A stretch of DNA of 64,000 bases from Thermofilum sp. NZ13 (GCA_002855745.1 NDWX01000001.1:124001-188000); one strand, 5' to 3'. Shown: positions 1 to 9,798, counted from the first letter of the stretch. Notes: generated from the letters alone by a model not told the origin. Program-made: numbers and translations.

Positions 1-1767
1 ATGATCAGGTTCTTCGAGGACTTCACCGGCGTGAAGTACCCCTACCCGAAGTACGCGCAGGTCTGCGTCGACGAGTTCGTGGCAGGGGGTATGGAGAACG
101 CCTCCGTCACCATACTAACCAGCGCAACCCTGCACGACGAGAAGGCGCACGTGGACTACAGGAGCGAACCCCTCGTGAGCCACGAGCTGGCCCACCAGTG
201 GTTCGGGGACCTGGTCACCTGCAGGGACTGGTCGCACCTCTGGCTGAACGAGAGCTTCGCCACCCTGATGGAGGCGCTGTGGAGGAGAAGGGAGCTCGGG
301 GAAGACGAGTTCGTCTACGACCTCATCGGGATGCTCGACTCGTACTTAGGCGAGTACGAGAGGTACTCCCGACCCATCGTCACCCGCACCTACAGGTACG
401 CGGAGGAGCTCTTCGACGCCCACAGCTACCCGAAGGGGGCGCTCATCCTCTGGACCCTCATGAACCTCGTGGGGGAGGAGGCCTTCCGCAGAGGGGTGAA
501 CCTGTACCCCACGAGGCGCAGGGAGGATAACGCGGACACAGACGACCTCCGCAAGGCCATGGAGGAGGCTTCGGGGAGGAGGCTCGACTGGTTCTTCGAG
601 CAGTTCGTCCAGAACTCGGGCCACCCGTCTCTGACCGTCTCCTGGAAGTGGAGCGAAAAGGAGGGGCTCCTCGAGCTCCGCGTCTCGCAGAGCCAGGGAG
701 AGGACTCGCTACCAAGGTACAGGCTGACGCTTGAGGTCGAGTTCGTCGGGGACGGGTGGAAGATCCGTAGGGCCTTCGAGATCTCGGAGAAGAGCCACTA
801 CTTCCCGGTGAAGCTCCCCTCGCAGCCCAAGGCGGTCTGCGTCGACCCTGACTTCAAGCTCTTCAAAGCCCTTAGCCTAGACGTCGGCCCGGAGGAGCTC
901 GTCAATATAATCAGGAACTGCGGAAAGCTCTACCCGCGCGTCGTCGCCGTCCGCGAGCTCGGGAAGAAGGGCGGGGCAAGGCACGTCGACGAGCTTGGCA
1001 AGGTGCTCCTCGATGAGAACGAGTTCTGGGGCCTGAGGGCCGAGGTCGCGGATGCGCTCAGGCGGATAGGCGGGGACAGCGCTGCGAAGCTCCTCCTGGA
1101 CTCCCTCGCTACAGTCAAGCACCCTCGCGTTCGGAGAGCCATCGTGAGAGCTCTATCGAGCTTCAGGGGGGACCGCTTCGGGAAAGCCCTAGCCGAGGTG
1201 CTCAGGAACCCCGAAGAAAGCTACTACGTGCGCGCGGAAGCCGCGATCGCGGTCGCGAAATCCCGCTACTCCCAGGCGTTCGAGGAGCTCAAAAAGGCCT
1301 TAGAGTACCCTTCCCACAACCACGTTATAGCAGCGAGCGCCCTCGAGGGCTTAGGGCTACTCGGCACCGAGGAGGCGCTCGAGGTAATCCTCCCCTACAC
1401 CGAGCCTGGGAAACCACTGCAGCTGCGCACAGCGGCTCTGAGGGCGCTTGGCTACTTCGCTCCCAGCCCCCGCGTGCTCGATGTCCTCGAGCAGGCCTCC
1501 AGGAGCCAGCACCCCCACATCAGAACAGCAGTGGTGGTTGCTGCTACGCGGTCGCCCAGCCCGAGGTATCTGGGTATACTCGAGGTGCTGAGAGGGGATG
1601 TCTCGGGTTCTGTCGCGAGGCGCGCTAGGGACGCGATCGAGCAGATCAAGAAGAGTATGGAGAGAGGAGAGGAGTACAGGAAGCTGCGAGAGGAGCTCGA
1701 CAAGCTAGCGGAGGAGGAGCGCAGGCTCGCGGAGAGGGTTGAGAAACTAGAGAAGCGGGGGGCCTAA
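1..1767 (+). CDS. M1 family zinc aminopeptidase, 3' part, with HEAT-repeat tail (5' end outside window)
   Basis: This is a membrane or cytosolic peptidase that removes N-terminal residues from peptides. The zinc site HELAH lies at residues 61-65 of the visible part and the third ligand is the Glu of LNESFA at 84, giving the HEXXH-X18-E spacing of family M1. The substrate-binding GGMEN motif is at residues 30-34. M1 enzymes have roughly 250 residues before GXMEN, so the ATG at base 1 is internal and the gene starts upstream of the window. From about residue 290 to 550 there are six or so HEAT-type alpha-helical repeats, followed by a charged coiled coil to the end. HEAT-like tails occur in tricorn-interacting-factor-type M1 enzymes. 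The stop is followed by a run of T residues that may end transcription. Confidence 0.93.
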   Translation: MIRFFEDFTGVKYPYPKYAQVCVDEFVAGGMENASVTILTSATLHDEKAHVDYRSEPLVSHELAHQWFGDLVTCRDWSHLWLNESFATLMEALWRRRELGEDEFVYDLIGMLDSYLGEYERYSRPIVTRTYRYAEELFDAHSYPKGALILWTLMNLVGEEAFRRGVNLYPTRRREDNADTDDLRKAMEEASGRRLDWFFEQFVQNSGHPSLTVSWKWSEKEGLLELRVSQSQGEDSLPRYRLTLEVEFVGDGWKIRRAFEISEKSHYFPVKLPSQPKAVCVDPDFKLFKALSLDVGPEELVNIIRNCGKLYPRVVAVRELGKKGGARHVDELGKVLLDENEFWGLRAEVADALRRIGGDSAAKLLLDSLATVKHPRVRRAIVRALSSFRGDRFGKALAEVLRNPEESYYVRAEAAIAVAKSRYSQAFEELKKALEYPSHNHVIAASALEGLGLLGTEEALEVILPYTEPGKPLQLRTAALRALGYFAPSPRVLDVLEQASRSQHPHIRTAVVVAATRSPSPRYLGILEVLRGDVSGSVARRARDAIEQIKKSMERGEEYRKLREELDKLAEEERRLAERVEKLEKRGA

Positions 1768-1790
1768 GAATTTCTATTTCAGCCTTTTAG

Positions 1791-1799
1791 ACTTTTTTC
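1791..1799 (+). terminator. T-rich stretch after the aminopeptidase gene
   Basis: A run of six T bases about 25 bases after the aminopeptidase stop codon resembles the oligo-T signals that end archaeal transcripts. There is no clear stem. It lies between two convergent genes. Confidence 0.3.
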
Positions 1800-1847
1800 C
1801 ACGTTCCTTGGACGAAAGCATCTTTCTACTCACGTGAGCGCTGAAAG

Positions 1848-3050
1848 CTACTCCGCCAAGAAGTACCCGAGGAAAACTGTGACCGCTGCAGTCCAACCGA
1901 AGTTGAAGCGGTTCGTGATGCCAGGTTTACCGTCTGCGTAGTAGTATTCAGCGAAGTTAAGCGAGCTCGCCATAAGGTCGAGCCACTTTCGCGCAACACT
2001 GATGGCTAGGTCACGGTAAGAGTAGTTGGTAAGACCTATCGCCGCTAGAGCAGTAGTGGGCGGCCATATGGGGCCACTCCAGTAATATGGGTCGAACGAG
2101 TACAGCCAGTCCGGCTCCTCAGACATGTACTTAGGGTCGTCGAAGGCCGCGGTCGGGACGCCGTGTTGGCCCCAGAACTCCTTCTCGGATGTCAAGTGGC
2201 TTACCAGCTTCGCGGCCTGGCCTTTATCGGCGGCTCCCGCGTAGAGTATGGTAAAGGCCTGAACCGACTTCACCCTGACGGGCTGGAGAGACCACGTTAG
2301 CGGGTAGTAGAAGCCGTCTTCGCTACTCCAGAACAGCTCGTTGATCACGTTGGATAGCTCCTCGTGCTCAGACTCGAAGAAGCGCCTCTCATCCCCCAGT
2401 CCGAGCTCCTCGGCTGCTATTGACATCGACCGGGCGCTCGCGGCTAAAGAGGCCGTGAGGAAGGGGTCAAGCACTTCAACGAAGTAGTAGTCCCCGACCT
2501 TCACCGTCCTGCCCTCGGCGACGTCGTAGGTGGGGTGGTTGTCCATCCCAGTCGAGCAGACAGCCCAGTACGCGAGCTTAAACTCCTTCTCAGGGTCGCC
2601 CTCGCGGGCACCCGTGAAGGGGCTCAGAGCCCTCTTCGCTCTGCCGTGCAGGTTACCGTTCCGGCTCCACCAGCGGTAGTACTGCTTCAGCCTCGGAAAC
2701 CACCTCCTAACGCTCTCCCTGTCGCCTGTGCGGCGCAGGTAGTACTCGACCGCGAAATGTATGATCGGGGGCTGGCTTCTCAGATCCTGGTTGCCAGCGC
2801 TCAGCGGCGCGTTCGGGATAAGCCCGTCATCCCTCATCAGCAGTAAAAGCGATTCGATGTTCTCTTTCGCCAGCACGGGATCAACGTGTACCAAACCAAG
2901 CACGTGAAATGCCGTGTCCCAGCAGTACGGGACGGGGTACGCCTTAAGGTGAGGCACAACCACCCTGTAGCCGTTAAACACCTTCACGTTCCCAAGCAGG
3001 ACCTCCCTGGCCTTGCTCAAAACAGGCGAATAGCGCTCACCCAGCATCAT
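1848..3050 (-). CDS. Glycoside hydrolase, GH63-like (alpha/alpha)6 barrel
   Basis: A glycosidase of the GH63/GH37 clan (glucosidase, mannosylglycerate hydrolase or trehalase-like fold). The segment CSTGMDNHPTYD matches the conserved (S/T)GMDNSPRWD region carrying the catalytic acid. YYWSGPIWPP and the later NFAEYYYADGKPG match the conserved barrel motifs, the latter containing the likely catalytic Glu. At 400 residues it is a bare catalytic domain with no signal peptide, so it probably acts in the cytoplasm. It is divergent from the alpha-mannosidase gene downstream on the other strand, which suggests a shared role in breaking down alpha-mannosides or mannosylglycerate. The substrate is inferred from context only. 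Confidence 0.82.
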   Translation of the reverse strand: MMLGERYSPVLSKAREVLLGNVKVFNGYRVVVPHLKAYPVPYCWDTAFHVLGLVHVDPVLAKENIESLLLLMRDDGLIPNAPLSAGNQDLRSQPPIIHFAVEYYLRRTGDRESVRRWFPRLKQYYRWWSRNGNLHGRAKRALSPFTGAREGDPEKEFKLAYWAVCSTGMDNHPTYDVAEGRTVKVGDYYFVEVLDPFLTASLAASARSMSIAAEELGLGDERRFFESEHEELSNVINELFWSSEDGFYYPLTWSLQPVRVKSVQAFTILYAGAADKGQAAKLVSHLTSEKEFWGQHGVPTAAFDDPKYMSEEPDWLYSFDPYYWSGPIWPPTTALAAIGLTNYSYRDLAISVARKWLDLMASSLNFAEYYYADGKPGITNRFNFGWTAAVTVFLGYFLAE

Positions 3051-3079
3051 GACAACTACGCTATTGTCTAGGGCGCTAA

Positions 3080-3095
3080 TAAGCCTTATACATTA
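3080..3095 (+). promoter_or_regulatory. TATA-like element of the alpha-mannosidase gene
   Basis: The sequence CTTATACA in the 114-base gap between the divergent glycosidase genes resembles an archaeal TATA box. It would place a transcript start near 3110, upstream of the ATG at 3165. Confidence 0.35.
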
Positions 3096-3164
3096 CACGC
3101 AAGCAGACCACGCTCAAGCTTGCGACCCTTTCAGCACGAACATAAGCCGGAGAAATTACACGTT

Positions 3165-6100
3165 ATGGTTTTAATCCCTGCGAATGCCGTAGAACACGTG
3201 TCAACGAGCTTGAGCCTCTCCGAGATCGAGAGAAGGCTGTTCGACCTTCTCGCATCGGCGGTGCTCGGCTTCTCCGAGCTCAACGAGTGGAGGCTTGGCG
3301 ATCAGGAGGTGGAGCTACCCTTCATGCGCAAGGCTAGCGCCGACGAGGAGGTTACGCTCGAGCGAGAGGTCAGCCTACCCGCGAGTGCGGGATCGTGGCT
3401 CCTCAGGCTTGACATCACGGGAAACGGTGAGCTATACGTTGACGGAGAGCTCTACCAGGCGCTGGACGAGTACCACAGAGTGGCCATGCTCCAGCCGGGC
3501 TCCCACGCGCTGCGCTTGTCGGCCACCCCCAGGAGGCTGTTCGGCGAGAGCCCCTGGGTCTTCGGCTTCCTCGGGGCGGGAGTTGCCTCGGTGCTGTGGG
3601 ATGAGTTCGTGAAGACTCTCTCGCTCATGGACCTCGTTCCGCTAGCCCGGTCCGACGCGCGGGTTAGGGAGGCTCTCGCGGGCGCCGCGTCGAAGATTAC
3701 GGTGTCACCCTCCCAGCTGCAGGTCTACGCGGCCACCGTCCTGCTGTACGGCTTCACGCTCCAGGACAGGAGCCCGGAGTTCCGCGGACCAAGGTGGGAC
3801 TACGCGTACAACTCGTCCGTGTACGGGTCAGCTGTGGCGAGGGGGCTCATCGCCGACACGCCGCGGCCCAGGCCCGAGGAGGTCAGGAGGGAGGTGGAGG
3901 AGGCCGTTAGGGAGGTGCGGCGGCTTCTGGGGGGTGAGAAGCCCGGCGGCGAGATCTACCTCTTCGGCCACGCGCACATAGACACGGCGTGGCTCTGGCC
4001 GTTCAGCGAGACGAGGCGCAAGGTCAGGAGGACTTTCAGCACGGTTGTGAGGCTCGCGGAGCTGGGCTACAGGTTCACCTACGTGCAGAGCGGGGCGCAG
4101 AACTATGCTTGGCTTGAGGAGCTGGACCCGCGCCTCTTCGAGAAGTTGAGGGTGCTCGTCGCGAAGGGCTTGTGGCTACCAGTTGGTGGGATGTGGGTGG
4201 AGTCCGACACCCAGCTCGTCACGGGTGAGTCCCTTGCGAGGCAGTTCCTCTACGGCCAGAGGTACTTCGCGGAGAAGCTCGGGAGGAGGTGCAGGATCGG
4301 CTGGCTACCTGACAGCTTCGGCTTCTCGGCCCAGCTACCCCAGCTCCTGAGGAAGTCCGGGCTTGAGGCGTTCGTGACGCACAAGGTTATGTGGAACGAC
4401 ACGAACGAGTTCCCGTACCACGCCTTCGTGTGGAGGGGCCTCGACGGCTCGGAGGTGGTGTCTCACGTCCTGGTCCAGACGTACAACGGCGTCCTCACGG
4501 CTGAGGAGCTCCGCTCCCTGTGGGAGAAGTACAAGCAGAAGGACGTGTTCCCGGTGGCCGTCCACGCGTACGGCTTCGGCGACGGCGGCGGGGGGCCGAC
4601 GTTCACGATGCTTGAGCGCTTAAAGCTCCAGGAGGAATTATCCATCGTCCCCCGGCTGGTCGAGGCCCCGAGCGAGGAGGAGTACCTGGCTAAGCTCCGG
4701 GCCAGCTGGGACAAGTTGCCCGTCTGGGCCGGGGAGATATACAACGAGTTTCACCGGGGAGTGTACACCACCAACCTGAGAGTCAAGCAGCTGATGGCGA
4801 AGGCTGAGAGCGAGGCGATGTGGGCCGACTTCCTGGCGGCTGTGTCGCTACTGCTCGGCATCAGCGGGCCGAGGAGTTTCAGCGAGGAGTGGAAGACCAT
4901 ACTCAGGAACCAGTTCCACGACGTCCTTCCCGGCTCCTCCTGCTACGAGGCGTACCTCGAGTCGTACAGGGAGCTGGAGGAGGTTCTGCGCTCACTGGGC
5001 ATTGCCTGCGGTGAGATGCTCAGGAGCGTCGCCGAGAGGGTCTCGGCTCCTAAAGGGAGCATCGTCCTGTTTAACAGGCTCTCGTGGCCCGTGAAGCTGC
5101 CCGTTTTGCTGCCCTCTTGTCGCTACGCTTCAAGCTCGATCCACGCCTGCCAGGAGGAGGGCGAGGGGGCTGTGGCCGTCGTCTCGGTGCCGGCGCTCGG
5201 CTACACGGCGCTCGAGCCGGCTGATGAGCCGAGGGTGGTTGGGGAGGCCAGAGCCTACGAGGAGGAGGGGAGGGTTGTTCTCGAGAACGAGGGGGTGCGC
5301 GTTGTCATCGAGAGGGATGGGAGGATCTCCTCTGTTTTCAGTAAGAGGCACGGGTTCGAGGCAGTCAAGCGGGTGGAGTTCAGAGTTCACGTGGACAAGC
5401 CTGGGAACTTCGACGCCTGGGATATCGACAGGTCGGCGCTGCAGCTACCCTCCGAGCTCCTCGTGACCTCTGAGGGTCCGAGGGTGGTCTCCAGCGGGCC
5501 CTGCGCTGCTCGAGCCGAGGTGGTGTACAGGTACCGCAACTCCACAGTGAAGCTCCGGGTCAGCGTCTACTCTGGCCTGGACCTCGTTGAGGTTGAAGTA
5601 GGGCTTGATTGGAGCGAGAAGTCCCGCCTCCTGAAAGCCTGGGTTGACACTGCTCTCGACGTCGACCACGCACACTGCCACGTGCCCTTCGGGGTCGTGA
5701 GGCGTCCCACGAGGCCTTCGGACAGGAGGTCTGAGGCCATGTTCGAGGTCCCAGCGCTCCACTGGGTGGACCTCAGCGACGGCGCGCGAGGTCTGAGCTT
5801 GATAGCGACGGACAGGCACGGCTACAGCTTCAGCGGCGGCAGGGTTGGCCTGAGCATCCTGAAGTCCCCCTCGATGCCCAACCCCTGGTCCGACCTCGGT
5901 AGCATGACCACGCGGTTCTACCTATACCCTCACCTCGGAGACTACGCCACGGGTGAGGTGTACAAGGTAGCCTACGCGCTGTTTTCAGGCCTTAAGACCG
6001 CCTCCAAGGCGCAGGCCGGAGGCAACCTCCCGCCGGAGGGGTCCTTCCTGAAGGTGTTTGGGGGAGCTCTGGAGGCTCTGAAGGTGTCCGAGGACCTGAG

Positions 6101-6299
6101 CGGCATCGTCGCGAGGGTATACGACGTTACAGGCCAGGGTGCGGTCGTCGAGGTGAGGCTCCCGAGAGAGGCGTCGCTGCTCGAGTCAGATATCCCAGAG
6201 CTTGACCTTAAAGAGCTCGGCTCAGGCGCGAGCTCCTTCAAGGTGAACCTCTCACCCTTTGAGGTGAAAACACTGCTTTTCCGGCTCAGCCGCCGCTGA
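3165..6299 (+). CDS. Alpha-mannosidase, GH38
   Basis: Retaining alpha-mannosidase of family GH38, about 1044 residues, a normal length for the family. Visible motifs are HAHIDTAWLW (zinc-binding His269 and Asp273 counted from the ATG at 3165) and GWLPDSFGFS, whose Asp383 is the expected nucleophile and zinc ligand. A middle helical domain contains another conserved His in NQFHDVLPGSS, and a long beta-rich C-terminal part completes the GH38 architecture. The frame is open back to a TTG at 3120, but the ATG at 3165 fits the upstream TATA position better. There is no signal peptide, so the enzyme should be cytoplasmic. With the GH63-like gene and the CUT2 sugar transporter downstream it forms a glycan-use module. 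Confidence 0.95.
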   Translation: MVLIPANAVEHVSTSLSLSEIERRLFDLLASAVLGFSELNEWRLGDQEVELPFMRKASADEEVTLEREVSLPASAGSWLLRLDITGNGELYVDGELYQALDEYHRVAMLQPGSHALRLSATPRRLFGESPWVFGFLGAGVASVLWDEFVKTLSLMDLVPLARSDARVREALAGAASKITVSPSQLQVYAATVLLYGFTLQDRSPEFRGPRWDYAYNSSVYGSAVARGLIADTPRPRPEEVRREVEEAVREVRRLLGGEKPGGEIYLFGHAHIDTAWLWPFSETRRKVRRTFSTVVRLAELGYRFTYVQSGAQNYAWLEELDPRLFEKLRVLVAKGLWLPVGGMWVESDTQLVTGESLARQFLYGQRYFAEKLGRRCRIGWLPDSFGFSAQLPQLLRKSGLEAFVTHKVMWNDTNEFPYHAFVWRGLDGSEVVSHVLVQTYNGVLTAEELRSLWEKYKQKDVFPVAVHAYGFGDGGGGPTFTMLERLKLQEELSIVPRLVEAPSEEEYLAKLRASWDKLPVWAGEIYNEFHRGVYTTNLRVKQLMAKAESEAMWADFLAAVSLLLGISGPRSFSEEWKTILRNQFHDVLPGSSCYEAYLESYRELEEVLRSLGIACGEMLRSVAERVSAPKGSIVLFNRLSWPVKLPVLLPSCRYASSSIHACQEEGEGAVAVVSVPALGYTALEPADEPRVVGEARAYEEEGRVVLENEGVRVVIERDGRISSVFSKRHGFEAVKRVEFRVHVDKPGNFDAWDIDRSALQLPSELLVTSEGPRVVSSGPCAARAEVVYRYRNSTVKLRVSVYSGLDLVEVEVGLDWSEKSRLLKAWVDTALDVDHAHCHVPFGVVRRPTRPSDRRSEAMFEVPALHWVDLSDGARGLSLIATDRHGYSFSGGRVGLSILKSPSMPNPWSDLGSMTTRFYLYPHLGDYATGEVYKVAYALFSGLKTASKAQAGGNLPPEGSFLKVFGGALEALKVSEDLSGIVARVYDVTGQGAVVEVRLPREASLLESDIPELDLKELGSGASSFKVNLSPFEVKTLLFRLSRR

Positions 6300-6512
6300 A
6301 CCCAAGCGTAGCGTGCGGAGTTGTTTTCTCGAAAAGTTTTCCACTTCTACCGGTTTACTCTACCTCAGGGGATCATGCGAAAAGGCTGTAGCGGAAACCT
6401 AAGGGATGGAGAAAACTCTCAAGTATCTGCGCTTACGCCTTCCAGCTTTTCAATCAAAGCTCCCTACTACGCGATGAGCCGGGAAAAAAGCGGCCAGAAG
6501 CGAGCATATTGC

Positions 6513-7271
6513 TTAGGAAGCCTCTTGGAGGGGTTGACCCTTCCTGATTATCTCGATGACTTCCTCGGGGGTAACCTTCTCTTTAGGGGTGTCGGCTATC
6601 TTCCTGCCGTGGTCGAGGACCACGATCCTATCCGCGACCTCGTAGACGTGGTAGATGTTGTGCGAGATTATGATGACGCTCACACCCTGGTTCTTGACCT
6701 CGAGCACGTGGTCTAGCACCCTCCTGGTCTCCCTCACCGACAGCGCCGCTGTAGGCTCGTCTAGGATCAGGAGCTTGGCCTTGAAGTGCATAGCCCTCCC
6801 GATCGCCACCGACTGCCTCTCACCTCCGCTCAGCTTCGCGACCCTCTCGCTTGGGCTCCTGAGCCTCTTGAGGCCTATGCTCTGGATGATGCTCCATGCC
6901 TGCTCGTCCATCGCCCTCCTGTCGAGGAAGGTGAACGGCCCTATCTTCTTGGTCGGCTCCCTTCCCAGGAAGATGTTCCTGCTGATGCTGAGGAGGTCTA
7001 TGAGGGCTAGGTGCTGGTAAACTATCTCCACGCCAGCCGCCCTGGCCTCCGCGGGGTCGCGGAATATCCTCGGCTGCCCCTCCCAGTAGATCTCACCCTC
7101 GTCCGGCTGGTAGACGCCAGCGATTATCTTCACCAGCGTGCTCTTACCCGCGCCGTTGTCCCCCACAAGCCCCACTACCTCGCCTCTCCCGACGTGGAAG
7201 TCCACGCCCCGGAGGGCCTCTACGCGGCCGAACCTCTTGACGATCTTCCTCATCTCTAGGAGCCTCTCCAT
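6513..7271 (-). CDS. Sugar ABC transporter ATP-binding protein, CUT2 type, single domain
   Basis: ATPase subunit of a ribose/xylose/galactose-type (CUT2) importer. Walker A is GDNGAGKST near residue 40, the signature is LSGGE, Walker B is LLILDEP, and the switch histidine lies in IIISHN. At 252 residues it has one nucleotide-binding domain, whereas the bacterial RbsA type carries two fused domains in about 500 residues; the functional transporter would therefore use a homodimer. It is the last gene of the operon binding protein-permease-ATPase (8 bases after the permease stop). It should energise uptake of the sugar bound by the 8309-9378 product. Confidence 0.92.
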   Translation of the reverse strand: MERLLEMRKIVKRFGRVEALRGVDFHVGRGEVVGLVGDNGAGKSTLVKIIAGVYQPDEGEIYWEGQPRIFRDPAEARAAGVEIVYQHLALIDLLSISRNIFLGREPTKKIGPFTFLDRRAMDEQAWSIIQSIGLKRLRSPSERVAKLSGGERQSVAIGRAMHFKAKLLILDEPTAALSVRETRRVLDHVLEVKNQGVSVIIISHNIYHVYEVADRIVVLDHGRKIADTPKEKVTPEEVIEIIRKGQPLQEAS

Positions 7272-7278
7272 AGGCGGA

Positions 7279-8268
7279 TCACCCCGCTGTCACGAACTTC
7301 TTGACGATGAAGGTGTTTATCACTGTGGCGACTATGAGTATCACTCCTATGAAGGCGCTGTACCAGTACGCCGGGGCTTTCGCCAGCACGAGCCCGACGC
7401 GTGTCATGGCTACGAGGAGGGCTCCGAGGAAGGTTCCCGCGATGCTCCCATAGCCCCCTGTCAGTAGGCAGCCGCCGAGCACCGCGCTCGTGATAGTATC
7501 GAGCTCGAGCCCCTGCCCCAGTGTGGGGTCGACGACCTTGAAGCGCGAGAAGGCCATCAGCCCCGCGAGCCCGGCCATTAGCGAGGAGAGGCCGAAGTTC
7601 ACGAGCTTCACCCTCTGGACCCTCACTCCAAGCTCTCTAGCAGTCGCGGCGCTCGCGCCCACAGCGTAGGTCCAGTTGCCGTAGGGTGTGTAGTCTAGGA
7701 CAACCGCGTACAGCACCGTCAGGAGTACGAGCCATATCGCGCTCGTGCGAAGGCCCTCCGTCCCTATAGGGCCGTTCAGCACGTCTGTAAGCCAGTGAGC
7801 GACCTCGAGCCGAACCGGGAATCCCCCGGTTACCGCTAGGAGGACCCCCCTGAGGAACATCATCATGCCCAGCGACGTTATGAAGCTCGGGATCCCCGTC
7901 CTCACTGTGATGTAGCCCGTTAGAACACCTAGGGCGAAGGCCAAAGCGAGCATGAATATGCTAGCCAGCAGGAGGTCTACACCGCTGTTGGCCATCAGGG
8001 CCACGCCCATCGGGACCAACGCGTAAACCGAGCCGACGGATAGGTTGAACTCCCCTGTGATCATGAGGAAAGCCATGCCTATGGAGGCTACGCCGAGCTC
8101 GCCCGCCAGGGTGAGGATGCTGTAAAGCGTAGTCAGGGTGGGGAAACGGTCAGGCACGAGGGCGGTGAAGGCTATGGCTATCGAGAAGAAGCTCGCAACA
8201 ACGCCTAGCTCGGGGTGCTGAAGGAGGAAAACTGGCAAAGCCATCTTCCCTTTATAGCCTGACCCCAC
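7279..8268 (-). CDS. Sugar ABC transporter permease, CUT2 (RbsC-like)
   Basis: Integral membrane permease of the ribose-type family, 329 residues, with about nine or ten hydrophobic segments spread over the whole chain. Family-typical pieces are MITGEFNLSVGSVYALV near residue 65 (the conserved E/G-DLSVG motif), TGIPSFITSLGMMMFLRGVL, and LELDTITSAVLGGCLLTGGYGS toward the C-terminus, which contacts the ATPase. It lies between the binding-protein gene and the ATPase gene on the same strand and forms the channel of this importer. Confidence 0.93.
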   Translation of the reverse strand: MGSGYKGKMALPVFLLQHPELGVVASFFSIAIAFTALVPDRFPTLTTLYSILTLAGELGVASIGMAFLMITGEFNLSVGSVYALVPMGVALMANSGVDLLLASIFMLALAFALGVLTGYITVRTGIPSFITSLGMMMFLRGVLLAVTGGFPVRLEVAHWLTDVLNGPIGTEGLRTSAIWLVLLTVLYAVVLDYTPYGNWTYAVGASAATARELGVRVQRVKLVNFGLSSLMAGLAGLMAFSRFKVVDPTLGQGLELDTITSAVLGGCLLTGGYGSIAGTFLGALLVAMTRVGLVLAKAPAYWYSAFIGVILIVATVINTFIVKKFVTAG

Positions 8269-8308
8269 CAGCGATCACCCACGAGAAAAATAGAAAAAAG
8301 CATTATTT

Positions 8309-9378
8309 TCAGGCACCACCTGTAGTCGCGATCTGCTTCCTGACGATGTCTAGCTTTGCCTTGTCGATGACTGTGGGCCCTGTCGGCACATGGGCTGGAG
8401 GTATGATGCCGTACTTGACGTAGAGGTACATGAAGACCACTGGCAGGAAGCCCTGGGCGAAGGGCTGCTGGCTGACGGCGGCGTCGATCTCTCCCGCCTC
8501 GATGGCCTTCAGTATGGTGTCATCGATGTCGACCGTGAGAAGGTGGACCTTGCCCACGAGATTCATCTCCCTGAGAACCTGCAACGCGGCGGGTGCGCCA
8601 AGACGCCCTACGGTCAAGATCACGTCTGTGTCAGGGTGGGCTGTGAGGTAGTCCCGGAAGGCCTGCGCCGCCTTGGTCGGGTCGGTGGTGATGTCTAGCT
8701 TCTCAACGGGGGTTCCGGGGTACGCTTGAGTGATAGCATCCGTGATGCCCTTAGCCCTGGTTTCGAGGCCTAAGTGCCCTACCTCGTGTATACCTATGAC
8801 GACGCGCTTGGGCTTGTAGCCCATGTCGACCAGGTACTTCGCGAGGTAGTAGCCGGCGTCGTACTGGTCCTGACCAACGTAGCTGAGGTAGGGGATCCTC
8901 TGGTTCTCGGGCCTGGGGTCTGGAACGTTCACCGCGATTATCGGGATACCCTGGCTTATCGCCCTGCGCGCAGGCTCGTCGAGGGCCCTGTAGTCCGTTA
9001 TCGTAAGGATGATCCCGTTGGGCTTAGCCGCTATCGCGCTGTTGAGGAGGTCGACGAGGACCTGGATGCTGAACTTCTCAGGCCCGCTGTAGACGACCTT
9101 AACGTTGAGAAGCTGCCCGGCTAGCTGAGCACCCTTGATGACAGGAGCCCACCACGGGTCGGCGGGCCGCCGTGGGAGACGTAGTAGAAGGTGTACTCGG
9201 GAGCCCCTGCCGGGGCGCCTGCCTTGTACTGCTCCAGCTGCTTCTCTAGCTCGGCGTATGTGGAGTAGGGCACCATCGTCGCGGCGGCAAATCCGTAGCC
9301 GACCACTGCACCTATGATTAGGCCGATTACAAGGTAGACGGCTATCGTCATCAGCCTGCTTTTTTGTTGCTGGCTCAT
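8309..9378 (-). pseudogene. Sugar ABC transporter substrate-binding protein (RbsB-like), interrupted by a one-base frameshift
   Basis: Extracellular sugar-binding protein of the periplasmic-binding-protein-1 fold. The N-terminal 70 residues (MSQQQKSRLMTIAVYL, one membrane anchor, a linker, then YTFYYVSHGGP) are in one frame from the ATG at 9378. The rest (ADPWWAPVIKGAQLAG through to residue ~355) is in another frame. The two join naturally as SHGGPADPWWAP if one base is added in the C-run around 9160-9170, so one base is missing there. Ligand-binding regions such as ILTITDYRALDEPARRA and NVPDP follow normally. A TATA-like ATATATAG about 25-30 bases before 9378 would drive the operon. Either a real inactivating mutation or a homopolymer sequencing error is possible; the intact partners downstream favour an error or a very young mutation. 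Confidence 0.85.
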
Positions 9379-9507
9379 ACAACCTTGTCGTGTAATAACA
9401 CTCTATATATGATTATACAGCAAGATTTATATTATTCCCCCTTTAAGAATTAAGGAGCTTTAACTGAGGATTCACTGGTGCTCCGGCTTGCGATTCCTAG
9501 CGCTTTT

Positions 9508-9798
9508 TTAACTCATGCAATACTCTGCGATAGACGACGAGGCCGTTCGCGATCCAGAGCAACTCTTCCTAATGCGAGTAGAAAGCCTCGAGAACCCTGC
9601 GCGTCGTCTTGTAGCTGAACTCCACGTTCCTGAGGGACACGCGCTCATCCACACGTACCACGGGTAGGTGTCGCCCAGCTCCGCTAGCCCCTTGATGAGC
9701 CAGTGCTCCACGCCGATCCTCTCCACCCTCCCAGAGGATGTGGTGAGTGGCTTCACTTTCAGCCTAAACACCGAAAGGGAGATAAACCCCCTCAACAA
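9508..9798 (-). pseudogene. Degenerate fragment of a SWIM-zinc-finger-like gene (copy 1)
   Basis: The only recognisable part encodes EHWLIKGLAELGDTYPWYVW near 9657-9706. It is nearly the same as EHWLVKGLAELGDTYPRYNVW in the wreck at 14,090-14,447 on the other strand, and the DNA of the two stretches is also closely similar over about 65 bases. After this segment the frame is lost; a second frame reads VSLRNVEFSYKTTRRVLEAF before a stop. Flanking parts do not match each other obviously. I read it as a dead copy of a gene family present at least twice here. Function is inferred only from copy 2, which keeps a SWIM-like Cys pattern. Confidence 0.55.
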
